A stretch of DNA of 64,000 nt from Neonectria sp. B-13 (Eukaryota > Ascomycota > Sordariomycetes > Hypocreales > Nectriaceae): NCBI GenBank assembly GCA_002682825.1, contig NOKP01000036.1, forward strand, positions 62,001-126,000, written 5' to 3'. Shown in pieces: positions 11,810 through 22,190 of this stretch. Numbering within the stretch: position 1 is the stretch's first letter; the number at the start of each line of letters is the position of its first letter. Under the pieces are notes generated by a model. That model was not told the origin of the DNA, searched no databases, and saw only the letters and a list, made by a program, of their open reading frames with translations. Made by a program: the position numbers and the translations under genes.

Positions 11810-12504
11810 GTCTCAGTTTCCGAAGGTTGTGCAGATTGTGTTTCTCAATTGACAAGTGCAACGATCACGTTGTCAATGGGCTTCCCCTCTCATCAACGAG
11901 GGGTCATCTTTAATACCTGCCATGGCCCCTGTCGATAGCTGCACAAAAACCCTACGGAGCCAATGAAGAAGCAGTGAATCATATGATGCTCTTGTCGGTC
12001 GAACCAACTGATGTATCGAGATGCAGGGCGGTCAATGACGACCTCGGCTACGGGTAATTATCCCGTGACAATTCATCCATGGATGGAATTCTCTAGATCC
12101 ACTGATATGTAAATGTCAATCCTGGCAAGATCTGGGAAGCATATCTACATGGAGCAAGGCCATGGCTTATCTGACATACATAGTGGCGGTTTATCTGACT
12201 GCGCGCGGGCGAATCTCAGACGCCAATGACGATCAGAAACCGTCGGTACTTATCAAGAAGGCGCATGTATACCAGCATGCATGTAGATAGAGGGCGTCTA
12301 TCTCCAGAAGGCGCAACGCTAGGGCAAGCCTACTTAAACCTCCATGAATTACTAGTGATGTTGAGTAAGAATTATCGTACACTTTTATCACAGAACAGCT
12401 GTATTGAGGCCCATTTGTCGTCTTATTCGACCAGCCCTTTCTTTACTTCAACTCCTAATTTCAACCGCCCATCTATCATTTATACTCGCATCGTTATCCT
12501 TACC
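11810..12504. promoter_or_regulatory. Divergent promoter shared by methyltransferase and class II aldolase genes
   Basis: 695 bp separate the divergent start codons at 11809 (minus) and 12505 (plus). It must hold both promoters. A pyrimidine-rich stretch (12420-12500) precedes the aldolase ATG. Its in-frame ATGs, such as 12226, would add a low-complexity leader and are not favoured. Confidence 0.5.
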
Positions 12505-13404
12505 ATGGCCCCCTCTGCCACCACCATCAAGGCCGTTAGCGTCAAGCCAAAGGAAGCATCACACACCAGCCACGGCAATGAACTCGTAAACAAAACGCCC
12601 TTGCAAGCAATGTCTCACGGTGACATCGTCTTGCCCGGAATTCCAAAACATGTCGATTTCGTCTCGCATCGCAAATGGCAGCTCGAGCACATGACGGCTG
12701 CCTTTCGTCACTGGCATCGCGAGGGCTACGTTGAAGGGATGAGCGGCCACATCTCGGTCCGCGATCCCGAGTTCCCTCACGCGTTCTGGACCAACCCGCT
12801 CGGCCGCCACTTTGGACTGCTCAAGGTCAGCGATATGATCCTGGTGGACCTCGACGGCGCTGTTATCGGCGGCAATCGGCTGCGTCCTCCCAATACGGCC
12901 GGGTTTCTGATCCACGCGGCCGTCCACAAGGCACGGCCCGATGCCCACGCCATCTGCCACTCTCACAGCGTCTACGGCAAGGCGTGGTCAGCGTTTGGGC
13001 GTCGACTGGAGATGCTGACGCAGGACGCCTGCAAGTTCCGCGGCGACGCACACAGTGTTTACGACAGTTACGGGGGTGTTGTCTTGGGCAGCGAGGAGGG
13101 CGACCGCATAGCCGCGGCGCTGGGACCCAAGGGCAAAGGATGCATCCTGCGGAATCATGGAATCCTGACTGTGGGAAAGACGGTCGACGAGGCGGCGTTT
13201 CTGTTTACCTCCATGGAGAACAGTTGCCGTGTGCAGCTCCTCGCTGAAGCAGCGGCTGCCAACGGGCTATCCAAGGTTCTCATCACCGACGAGGAGGCCA
13301 ACTTCAACTTTGAGGTCGAGAGTGACCCAGAGATCTGCTACTGCGAGTTTCAAGTATACTACGATTTGGAAACGGAGTTGAGTAATGGGGATTTCAAGAA
13401 CTGA
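12505..13404 (+). CDS. Class II aldolase/adducin-domain protein
   Basis: A single exon of 299 residues. The start is ATG at 12505 in a good context (TACCATGGCC); the frame is open further upstream to 12226 but reads through leader-like sequence. The class II aldolase/adducin fold is clear: EGMSGHISVRDPE, then the metal-ligand pair in ICHSHSVYG, then LRNHGILTVGKTVDEA carrying the third histidine. In the characterised members these histidines bind a divalent metal for aldol cleavage of phosphosugars such as fuculose or ribulose phosphate; most fungal members have unknown substrates. No adducin tail is present. The protein is probably cytosolic. It is divergently paired with the LaeA-like methyltransferase. 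Confidence 0.88.
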   Translation: MAPSATTIKAVSVKPKEASHTSHGNELVNKTPLQAMSHGDIVLPGIPKHVDFVSHRKWQLEHMTAAFRHWHREGYVEGMSGHISVRDPEFPHAFWTNPLGRHFGLLKVSDMILVDLDGAVIGGNRLRPPNTAGFLIHAAVHKARPDAHAICHSHSVYGKAWSAFGRRLEMLTQDACKFRGDAHSVYDSYGGVVLGSEEGDRIAAALGPKGKGCILRNHGILTVGKTVDEAAFLFTSMENSCRVQLLAEAAAANGLSKVLITDEEANFNFEVESDPEICYCEFQVYYDLETELSNGDFKN

Positions 13405-15285
13405 GGACTAGGAACTAAGCATCAGTGGCGAGTTAGATAACTACTTACACTTCAGGCGCTACCCCACGGGATAGGTGCGGATATATCACTCCAAAATTAT
13501 ATCAAAATACTGCATTTCTTGGAGTCTATGATGTCATTACAAAGCGTGCATTCACTTACCCCCTCCTAGCATTGGTGTATCTACCTGACCCCCAAGTCCC
13601 TGGTCGCAAACTCGCATTTTCCAAAATTCCCACGGCCCTAGTGCCATGTCCTCGGTTCCTCATCCCTGTATCCGAGGAATTTACCTGGGCAGCAGGCTGG
13701 TGCTTGGTCACGTTGGCGTTTGTGACCAGTCCACTGATGGCGCTGTGGCTGATAACCATGGCGGCAGTGGCCCCTTTGTCGCTTGAGGCAACTTGGGCGG
13801 CCGGAGTTGTTGTCCTGAACCTTCTAACTTCCCCATCGGGCCCTGATGTCCGCAATATTTCGATAGGAGAAGTTTCGACAACGATGTAATTTGACCTCTG
13901 TTGCAGGTTGCCGTTGCCTTCGTCGGCACCCGTGATTGCAACGACCGTGTCATGAGGAGAGACAGCAGTGGCGTTTCAGCCCTGTCAGATGATGAGGGAA
14001 AGGAGGCGCCATCAATACACCAGCCATAGCTGGAGTGGCATGAAGTGACACTGGTCGGTGTCCTGGTGGCCTCTGAATTTGGTGATATGTGACATGTGGT
14101 TTGACCATGTTTAGGATGTGCATGGCTCGTACGTTCCGAAGCTACCGACGATTTGGGAAGAAATCACACATGCACGACACGATCAAACATGAATTTATGT
14201 AATTCGAGTGTGAGAAATGATCTTTGTACCACGCCGTCCGCTTGCTTGGACAACAAAGCCAGAACCATATTAATTCCTCGCCGCGCTAATCATTGATTGC
14301 AGACCAATTATCGCATCTGCAACTTTCCGAGCGTCGTTGCGCCTTCAAAGGATTTAACACCTGAAATGGCGGCTGTAGCATCTGCATCTGCAAGGGTACC
14401 CAGCTAACTTACTTAGGTGCCAAGGTAGTCTAATTGGTTGTTTGTTTGCCGGTTGCCTCGCTTGCTGCCAAGCAAGCAATCCGGACATTTGTAGCATTCG
14501 TAAGTACGAGGATATGCGCGAAAGCGTTGTCTGCGTTCCCTTTCCGATGGCTGTCGGCATGTTTGCTTTGTATTGCAGTAAATACTAGTAGCGTGCAGGC
14601 AGTGGGTGTCAGGCCGTAATTTTAGGGGCGTCCAGCGGTGAGTTTAGCGCCTGTCTAGGCTGGCTACAGTGGATAGCGGAAGTATTGCAACTTGGCGCCC
14701 TCAAAACCCGGCAGCTTGCAGTCCATTCCATCCAGCTACGGCAGAAATCAATGAGGTTGGCTTTACGCGGGCAGCCTGAACATGCGAATCATTAATCCAG
14801 GCGACGTACGGAGTACCCGTCAGCTCCATCACTTTCCGTCGCCTTCGCCACGTCACGGCTGAGCAAACAAAGAAGTGCGAAATCCCCGTCTGCGCCAATC
14901 AAACAGTGAATGTGAAATGTGAGAAGGAAACTGGACGCGCCGTATTCGCATACGCTATAAAATGAGACAGACCCTTCTATCCGTTCTCTGCATCTCGGTC
15001 CGGTTTGGCATCACCAACCATCCATCCATCTATTCATCCGTCTTATCCATCCGCCCGATGTCATGGTTGTTGCAACCAAGAAAATGCTTGATTCGATGAA
15101 GCCGCAGCTGTCTTCTTCCAAGTATCCCGCCATGGTACATCTGCACTGAGTCTGGAATGAGCCGCCTAAAAATGCTAACACTCCATCGACAGCCGTCTGG
15201 ACACAGAAAAAAGGGTCCTCTGTCTCGCAAAACCTGCCCCCGAGACCAATACAACCGCGTACTGGACGTCGGCACCGTGAAGACC
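13405..15285. other. Long intergenic region
   Basis: 1.9 kb with no convincing gene. A minus-strand reading at 13556-13855 has a loose internal similarity (PAAQVASSDKG and PAAQVNSSDTG) but no recognised domain. The last 350 bp are probably the promoter and leader of the next gene. Confidence 0.4.
14956..14962 (+). promoter_or_regulatory. Probable TATA box of the downstream acidic nuclear-protein gene
   Basis: TATAAAA about 325 bp before the ATG at 15286. It is followed by pyrimidine-rich leader sequence with CCATCCATC runs. Assignment is by motif and position only. Confidence 0.4.
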
Positions 15286-16212
15286 ATGGTGCGCCGATCG
15301 CCTCGCGTTGCCCGCCAACCCGCTACTCGGTCATCCACCAACGGCCATGAAGACGACTATGCCTCATCGGATGTGGCTTTGCAGCGCGCCGTCACCCGAG
15401 AGCGGGAGAAGGACACGGTGAAGGAGGAAGAGGAAGAGGAAGAGGAAGAGAAGGGGAGCGAAGGAAGCGCACTATGTATCAAAGAACAAAGCGACTCCGA
15501 CAGCGAGGAAGAACTCAGCAGCGACGGGGATGACGGAGTCGCCAGCCAAGACAATCTCCGCCAGCATTCTTATCCCCCGAGACAGTTTTCACCACCCTTC
15601 CCGCCGGAACCTGAACGAAGGCCTTTCCTGCCTATCTCTCGGGTCCCTCTGTCTCTCAAATTTCCCAACGGCTTGATCAGCGTCATTCGGCGACGCGATG
15701 ACGCTCCCGCGAGTCGTGCTTCGTCTGTCAGTCGTCTCTCCTCTGAGAACATCGAGTCGCACTCACCCATCACCATCGTCGCCCATCGCCGTCGCAACAA
15801 TGAAGAACTCTTCGACTTCCAGGTCGTCCAGCCCGACGGCTCCCACAAGTGGCGCTCCGAGGACAGCGTCGAAGCCGACGACCGCAACGCCGTGTATGAG
15901 TACTGGGACAGATTTCCCAACGGACGCAGACACTTTATGCAGGCCGACGTGTGGTACATGGCCCAGGTCGAAGCCCATATTCCCAGCAAGAGAGGCTATT
16001 CTGTGAGAGTCCGCTGGCTGGGATCGCCCGTCAGAACCTGGGAGCGCCAGTCACGCGTCCGCCAGATCGCGCCTCGTTTGCTGGATGACTACTTGCGTGA
16101 CACAGAAGCCCAAGGCGTTGGCAAGCGCGGCTCTTCTGACGAGCATGATGATACCAATATTGAGGGTGATGAAGCTGTTGATGAGAGTCTGAAGCGGCGA
16201 CGGCTGAAGTGA
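15286..16212 (+). CDS. Acidic nuclear protein with a possible chromo-like C-terminal module
   Basis: 308 residues from the ATG at 15286; the frame stays open to an ATG at 15157 (351 residues), but the 15286 start has the better context and begins with a basic MVRRSPRVAR. Residues 41-60 contain a run of nine glutamates, followed by a Ser/Asp/Glu stretch and a Pro-rich stretch. The conserved-looking part is about residues 195-285: LFDFQVVQPDGSHKW, NAVYEYWDRFPNGRRHF, then VEAHIPSKRGYSVRVRWLG and TWERQSRVRQIAP, which has the aromatic spacing of chromo-like folds. The protein ends KRRRLK, a plausible nuclear localisation signal. A chromatin-associated role is an inference only. Confidence 0.6.
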   Translation: MVRRSPRVARQPATRSSTNGHEDDYASSDVALQRAVTREREKDTVKEEEEEEEEEKGSEGSALCIKEQSDSDSEEELSSDGDDGVASQDNLRQHSYPPRQFSPPFPPEPERRPFLPISRVPLSLKFPNGLISVIRRRDDAPASRASSVSRLSSENIESHSPITIVAHRRRNNEELFDFQVVQPDGSHKWRSEDSVEADDRNAVYEYWDRFPNGRRHFMQADVWYMAQVEAHIPSKRGYSVRVRWLGSPVRTWERQSRVRQIAPRLLDDYLRDTEAQGVGKRGSSDEHDDTNIEGDEAVDESLKRRRLK

Positions 16213-16558
16213 TTCATTCAAACAAGCGACGTCTTGGCTAGTTGGTCAGAGGCTTGGGGCTTATGGATTTTGGGTCGCGCTGGATCTTGGGTTGGCTGGA
16301 TTTCGGTTAAACAAAACCTCAACTGTCACCATTGAAATCTCGATCCATCATATTGCAATTTGGTATCCGTGTTGACGTATAGTTGATGGGAGTCATGGAT
16401 ATGGTTTCTTCTGGAGACAGCTTGGTGATATTTTATCTTGCTATTAATTACATGGGACTACCTCCATTCGCACAATTATTCTGACCCAATAGTAAATTTT
16501 CTGTAGTTGAGATGGTCGCCTCGGGGCCTTTGCCTTTCTAGACGGGCTTGATCACGCT

Positions 16559-18075
16559 TTAAACCGCTCTGCAGGTGAATGGCGCGTGGTCGGTACCATG
16601 CGAGATCTGGTCAATCTGTCAAGGGTTAGCAACGATGTGAGGTTCATGGAAGTAACATGGAAACTCACAATATCCACAATGGTAGAGTAGGTGCCGCCAA
16701 CCAGCACCACAACGCCGATGATAAACACAATAATGCTTCCAATGCTCATGGCGAGGTTCTTGCGAGCATACCACTTACCCTTACACAGGAGGACAAACCA
16801 CATGACACCGGGGATGTAGAACGAGAAACCCGACACGAAAAGGGCCGAGCAGAGTGAAAGAAGATCCGAGAAGATGGGAATCGTCTCGGCGATGACCCAT
16901 GCGATGATGGTGAAGATGGTGACGATGCCAATCCAGCTCGCCCATCCGAGAGGCGTATTGATATATCGGTGGATCGAGTTCTTGTACATGCGGCCATGTA
17001 CGTAGCGGAGAGCAACCGTGGTGTTGATAGAGCCTGAAATGAAGATGACAGGCAACGCAATTCCGAAGGCGATTTTCGAGATGAGGTGGCCCGCCGACAA
17101 GAGAGCTGGCGATTGGACGCTGGACCCGATAAAAGCATAGCAGAGCGCACCGGTGAGCGTGTAAATCAGGATCTGAATCACACCGTTTGCCCAGATCGAC
17201 TTCATGTAGTCCTTGGGTGTATGCATCTCGTCCATAAAAGAAAATTGTCCAATGGCGAAGCTATACGCAAAGACGATGTTGCTCACTGCAACGAAGGCCG
17301 AGGAAAAGCTCAAGTCGTCTTTGGGATAAGCAGACCACGAAACACCCGACAGGCCGCCGGGGGAGTCATTTGCCTGGACGCCAGTTGCGATGATGGTGAG
17401 TCCAATGGCCACCAAGATAGACACAAAGTCGATGTATCCCAGGATAGCAACCTCGGTGAAGGACGGGGGAATGGCGAGGATAAGAAGAACAATGGCCGAG
17501 ACTGCAGAGAAGGCAATTGAACAGACATGGCCGCCATTGATGGTGACCAGGGCAATACTTCCGGTCAGAGCGTGCGAGCCGACGACGAGGAGCAACTCAA
17601 GAACGAAGGCAGCGCCAAAGACCTCGTATCCAAAGCGTCCGAGCAACAAACGACCAGCGTCTGCGTAGTGAGAGATCTCAGGGTGTGCCAGCTTGACTCG
17701 ACCGACAATGTAACTCGTAAAGACAGCAGCAAGTCCCAGAAACACTGTCAAGAAGACGCCGAGGATCATTCCCAGTGTGTGAAAGGCACCGGGAAGACTC
17801 AGGGAACCAAGGGCGACAGCCTCGACGACGAGCACAATGGACAAGCGCTTCCATCCCAGTCGATGGAAGTGGGCGTTTCCTTCGGCTGCAATTTGCTTCA
17901 TCCGGTCCACGTTCAACTCATCACTCGTCTCGCCAAAGATGTTGTTGGTGTCGTCCGGGTTGTCCAACGACGGCTGCCGGGGCGTAGCCGCATTCTTGTG
18001 AAGACCGGACTCCATCTCGTGCTGCTGGGTCTTGGCCGGAGCCGAAAGAGGGGCCTCGGAGATTTCTTGGGCCAT
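16559..18075 (-). CDS. Amino-acid permease of the AAAP family (Mtr-like)
   Basis: Exons 18075-16669 and 16615-16559 give 487 residues. The intron (53 bp, GTGAGT...TTGCTAACCCTTGACAG) changes the frame of the last exon and replaces an unrelated tail with DQISHGTDHAPFTC, matching the family's usual C-terminus. The start is ATG at 18075 (MAQEISEAP); a TTG 12 bases upstream is not used. An acidic cytosolic tail of ~75 residues is followed by about eleven hydrophobic segments, starting at RLSIVLVVEAVALGSLSLPG, the typical first helix with its small-residue bend. Relatives import neutral aliphatic and aromatic amino acids across the plasma membrane by proton symport. The gene appears intact. Confidence 0.85.
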
Positions 18076-19329
18076 GGTGATGCGCAAGTATAAAGTTGGT
18101 GGTGGTGTGTTTGCGGGTGAGAAGAAGGAGAGAGGCAGTGTGGGGAGAACAGGGACTTAAGAAGGACAAGGCCTGCGTTGATAGAGGCGAGATGAGATGT
18201 TAGTGACAGCAACCAGTGACAAAACAGAGATTGCTCGAACACCGATCAAGGACGCACGCTCCACGAGATGCGAGTCCACATGGCTCCGAGAGTCGAGTGG
18301 GCGCCAATGTCATGAATCAGGACGCAGTCCAGAAAGGTTGAAAACTCCACAAGGACGGAGACATGGCAAGGGCAGACCCCAGAGATGGAGTCCCCGCGTG
18401 ATTTCAGACACACGAGGCTCATCGTCTCGCCATGGCACGTTCCGATATCGTTGCTACGATGCTACTGCCGGCCCGTTCTAGGAGGGCGTCTGTTGGGCCC
18501 GGCATCTCGAATCTCGAATGATGCGAGGCGCAGTGTGACTGGCAGTGGCAAGCTAAGACGAAAAGAAGAAGCTGTGTACTATGTACGGCGTAGTTGAAAG
18601 GAAAGCCCAGGGATTTCCATCCTTGACACTGTAAACTCTGTAAAAAATGCCGCGCCCCGACCTGTTATTCGCGTGAAGGAGCTCGCATTCTTACGTCGCG
18701 GAAACTCTCTCATTGGCGAGGATCCCTGGAACGATATGTCATAGAACGAACCCCGGCCGAGGAGCGGACTGTGGCTAAGACGGCCAAAGTGGATTAAATC
18801 TGTTCTCAATCCATTCTAGAAGCTCCAGCGGACATGACGGACCCGGCGAGGACCCTCTCAATCCCGCGGTAACGCCGCTAGAGTGGATCCAAAAAGCATT
18901 CCACACGGGGATCCGTCCAACGCCGAGTTGACGTTTTTTTTTCAATTTAATCAAAGTTACGTATTACCTTGTTGGTTACTCACCGGATAATTACAATTAC
19001 CTCACACCTGGAGAGGCCCTGGTAGCTTTCTCGCTCCAACGTTAATTGCTCTGGGGAAACACGGGGGAGATTGTCATTACGTGACGATGCTATGCTGTGT
19101 GTCACGGATTGGAGCGGGATGTGAACTGGGGAACCTGGCAGAGTGGGCACTCAATAAGGACTCTAGAGAAGTTGGTTTACCAGAATACGAGCGGGCCGCC
19201 TATTACATGTAGTAGCGCCGCATTATCACAGACATGGTGGTTCGGGACCCAGATGGTGATTGTGGCGGCGTGTGGTGTGTTCGCAAGCCCAACATCGCCT
19301 CTATATGCCGCTTTTACCGAACACCTGGT
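18076..19329. other. Intergenic, permease promoter and 5S rRNA upstream region
   Basis: 1.25 kb containing the promoter of the permease gene (minus strand) and the 5' flank of the 5S rRNA gene. Small ORFs here have no family resemblance. A poly-T run occurs at about 18934. Confidence 0.4.
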
Positions 19330-19448
19330 ACATACGACCATAGCTCTTAGAAAATACGGGATCCCGTCCGCTCTCCCTTAGTCAAGCTGAGAAGCGGTGA
19401 ATTAGTACTCGGGTCGGTGACGACCGGGGAATCCTCACTGTTGTATGT
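19330..19448 (+). rRNA. 5S ribosomal RNA gene
   Basis: Exactly 119 nt from ACATACGACCATAG to TTGTATGT, followed at once by CTTCTTTTTTT, a pol III terminator. The internal control region is well conserved (GGGATCCCGTCCGCTCTCCC, then GTCGGTGACGACC and GGGGAATCC), and the ends ACATAC and GTATGT pair as helix I. As in other filamentous ascomycetes it is a dispersed single gene rather than part of the rDNA repeat. The body (CTCTTAGAAAATAC) differs from the most common fungal type, so it may be a variant isotype. Confidence 0.9.
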
Positions 19449-19530
19449 CTTCTTTTTTTGCTCGTTGTGGGTGCTTATAAAGCAATAGGGTAACAATGCC
19501 CTCATATATCGACTCACTGCAGTCTCAGGT

Positions 19531-19569
19531 ACATACGACTATAGCTCTCAGAAAATACGGGATCCTGTC
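19531..19569 (+). pseudogene. Truncated 5S rRNA copy (first ~39 nt)
   Basis: ACATACGACTATAGCTCTCA and the next 19 bases repeat the 5' third of the adjacent 5S gene with a few transitions, then similarity stops at GATCCTGTC. Immediately downstream the sequence turns into the AT-rich tract. The preceding bases (AGGTACATACGA versus GGTACATACGA) are also shared. It could be a duplication scar, a 5S pseudogene or the head of a 5S-derived SINE. Confidence 0.7.
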
Positions 19570-21160
19570 AAGTTCTTATCCATGGACCATCTGTCTCCAT
19601 TTTCTGAGGTATATGCCTCTAGAAGCAGAGTCTTAAACCCCCAAAACTGGATGCTATTAAACCAGCTATATAAGCGCTAAGGAAGGGAAAATTGCTAATA
19701 CTAGCATAGAGGAGGCCTAATAAATATAAATAAAATATTTAATAGTAGAATAAGCTTTAAATGATTTTATTATATTTTAATCTACTTTTTGAATCTTCTT
19801 TTAATATGCATTCTATGAATAATTAGCATTTATTATTCAGAGCTAGACTATTTAATTACTAAAAGTCCATTTGAAACTATAGATCTGGCTATTATATTAT
19901 ACATTAAATATACTCCCCCCTTCTTAGTGCTTATATTAGTATTAAGTATAGCTATATTTAATATTAATATATTAATATTAACCTAATAAGATAAGGAATA
20001 AATAGTATACTATCTATGTATGCCTTAACTGTATATTAGTTAAAGAGGGCCTTTGATCTTTCTATAGTATAGTATATAGTCTCCTAGGAGACTAAGCTGT
20101 TGAATATATTTCCCTAAGGATATAGCCTAGTTATAGCTTTCTGCACTAGCTGAATTACTATATAGTAGTATTAAATAAGGCTATAACTTCCTAATTAGGC
20201 CATATAAGCAATTATTCATACTGATATTATGTTGTTCTTCCTATAGCTAGTTATAGTAAGATAACATATATTTATTTAGTACTCTAAGTTAACCTAATCT
20301 ATCTAGCAACTATTTTCACTGATTTTACTTTATACTATAAGGGTATTTCTTACTTAATAGATCCATTAAGTTTCTAAAGCTCTTCTTTTAAGTCTCCTAT
20401 CTAATTAACCCTATAGAAACACTAGGAAGATCTATAATACCTCTGTCTATTAGCAATAGGATAAGTTAGATTTTAGTAATAGTTTTAATCTCTATATAGA
20501 CTACTATCTTAAGAATTGGAAAAACTACCTTAAGTCCTTTAGATATAATAAAGAATTGGCTGAGGAGTTCTGTTTAGCAACTACTAGATGTAAAGCTATA
20601 CTCTTTAGTAATCTTATTATATAAACAGACTATACTATAAGCTCTCCTACTATGCCCTACTATAAATAAGAACCTATGAATGGGTATAAAGAATAGGATA
20701 TAGTTAGTTAACCTAGTATAATAATAGTCTTATGTTATATACTAATCTTTTCTAGATTATTAAGGGAGATACTTATACCTACTGTATTAATAGGTCTAGT
20801 AAGGAGGTAGGAAGAAGAGCTGATCTATATTGAGAAGACTTATAGCTTAGAGATATATTTGTTAGCTTTTAATGGAAAACAATAGAGATTGCTTTCTAAT
20901 TATATGATATAGCCTTAATAGTCTGGCTAGGGATATCTATTATCTTCTATTATCTTTAAAAGTTATGTATTTAAGACTGACCCTTAGACTATTATTAGTA
21001 TAGAAATCAAGAGCTTTTATTATTAATCTCTATCACTAGATGCAATATATACATTTAAATAAGGAAGTTATAATTTATCCTAGTTCAATCTATACTACAA
21101 TATAATACTAATCCTTAATCATTAACCTTAATAGGTTCAAACACTACTAAGCTTATCAAG
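19570..21160. other. RIP-degraded AT-rich tract, left part
   Basis: From about 19,660 the sequence is strongly AT-rich, with TA-rich words and no ORF of 60 codons on either strand. Directly left of the ankyrin array it probably includes the C-terminal coding part of the same dead NLR gene (minus strand), but I could not align it. The rest is unassigned. Confidence 0.5.
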
Positions 21161-22190
21161 GAGAAGCTATACAATCTTATTGTAACCTTTAGCTAATGCT
21201 GCCTAGAGTGTTAATACTGCCTAGAGTACTGTTCTATGCTTTCTATCTTATGTATAGATATTGGCATTATTGTTAAGGAGAAGCTGGATAACCTTATTAT
21301 AACCTTTAGCTAATGCTACTTAAAGTGCTATTTTATGCTTTCTACCTTATGCATTAATATTAATATTATTATTGAGAAGAAGCTAGATAATCTTATTATA
21401 ACCTTTAGCTAATACTACCTAGAGTGCTATTCTATATAGTTTACCTTATGTATTAATATTAATATTATTATTAAGGAGAAGTTAAACAATCTTATTATAA
21501 TCTTTAGTTAATACTATCTAAAGTACTATTCTATTCTTTGTATCTTATATATTAATATTAGTATTATTATTAAGGAAAAGCTAAACAATCTTATTATAAT
21601 CTTTAGCTAATACTACTTAAAGTACTATTCTATACAATCTATCTTATGTATTAATATTAGTATTATTATTAAGAAGAAGTTAAACAATCTTATTATAACC
21701 TTTAGCTAATACTGCTTAAAGTGCTATTCTATACCTTCTACCTTATGTATTAATATTAGTATTATTATTAAGGAAAAGCTAGATAACCTTATTATAACCT
21801 CTATCTAATACTGCCTAAAGTACTATTCTATATACTCTATCTTATGCATTAATATTAGCATTATTATTAAGAAGAAGTTAAACAATCTTATTATAACCTT
21901 TAGCTAATGCTATTTAAAGTACTATTCTATTCTTTATACCTTATATATTAATATTAGCATTATTATTAAAGAGAAGTTAAACAATCTTATTATAACCTTT
22001 AGCTAATACTACCTAAAGTACTATTCTATACAGTCTACCTTATGCATTAATATTAGTATTATTATTAAGGAGAAGCTAGATAATCTTATTATAACCTCTA
22101 GCTAATACTATCTATAGATTAGCTTTATATTATTCACCTCTAGTATCTAGAAAAGTAGAAAGCACTTTATTATCTAGAAGTAAAAGTATA
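21161..22190 (-). repeat. 99-bp tandem array = RIP-mutated ankyrin repeats
   Basis: Unit boundaries fall at 21161, 21278, 21377, 21476, 21575, 21674, 21773, 21872, 21971 and 22070: one 117-bp unit (with an internal ~18-bp duplication), eight exact 99-bp units and a partial one. 99 bp is 33 codons, the length of one ankyrin repeat. On the minus strand each unit reads like NNNTNINA then a TAG stop, later LAKGYNKII, another TAG, then LL, which follows the ankyrin consensus with Gln codons turned into stops and Gly/Ala/Asp codons changed by G-to-A/C-to-T. About ten repeats are present. Confidence 0.85.

Noticed and set aside
13556..13953. Overlapping ORFs on both strands with loosely repeated PAAQV-SSD and TWAAG words
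   Set aside because: No domain, no splice-supported extension, and similar lengths in all frames; most likely chance in GC-balanced intergenic DNA.
19097..19381. 94-codon ORF overlapping the 5S gene
   Set aside because: Its 3' third is the 5S rRNA sequence and the rest has no protein features.
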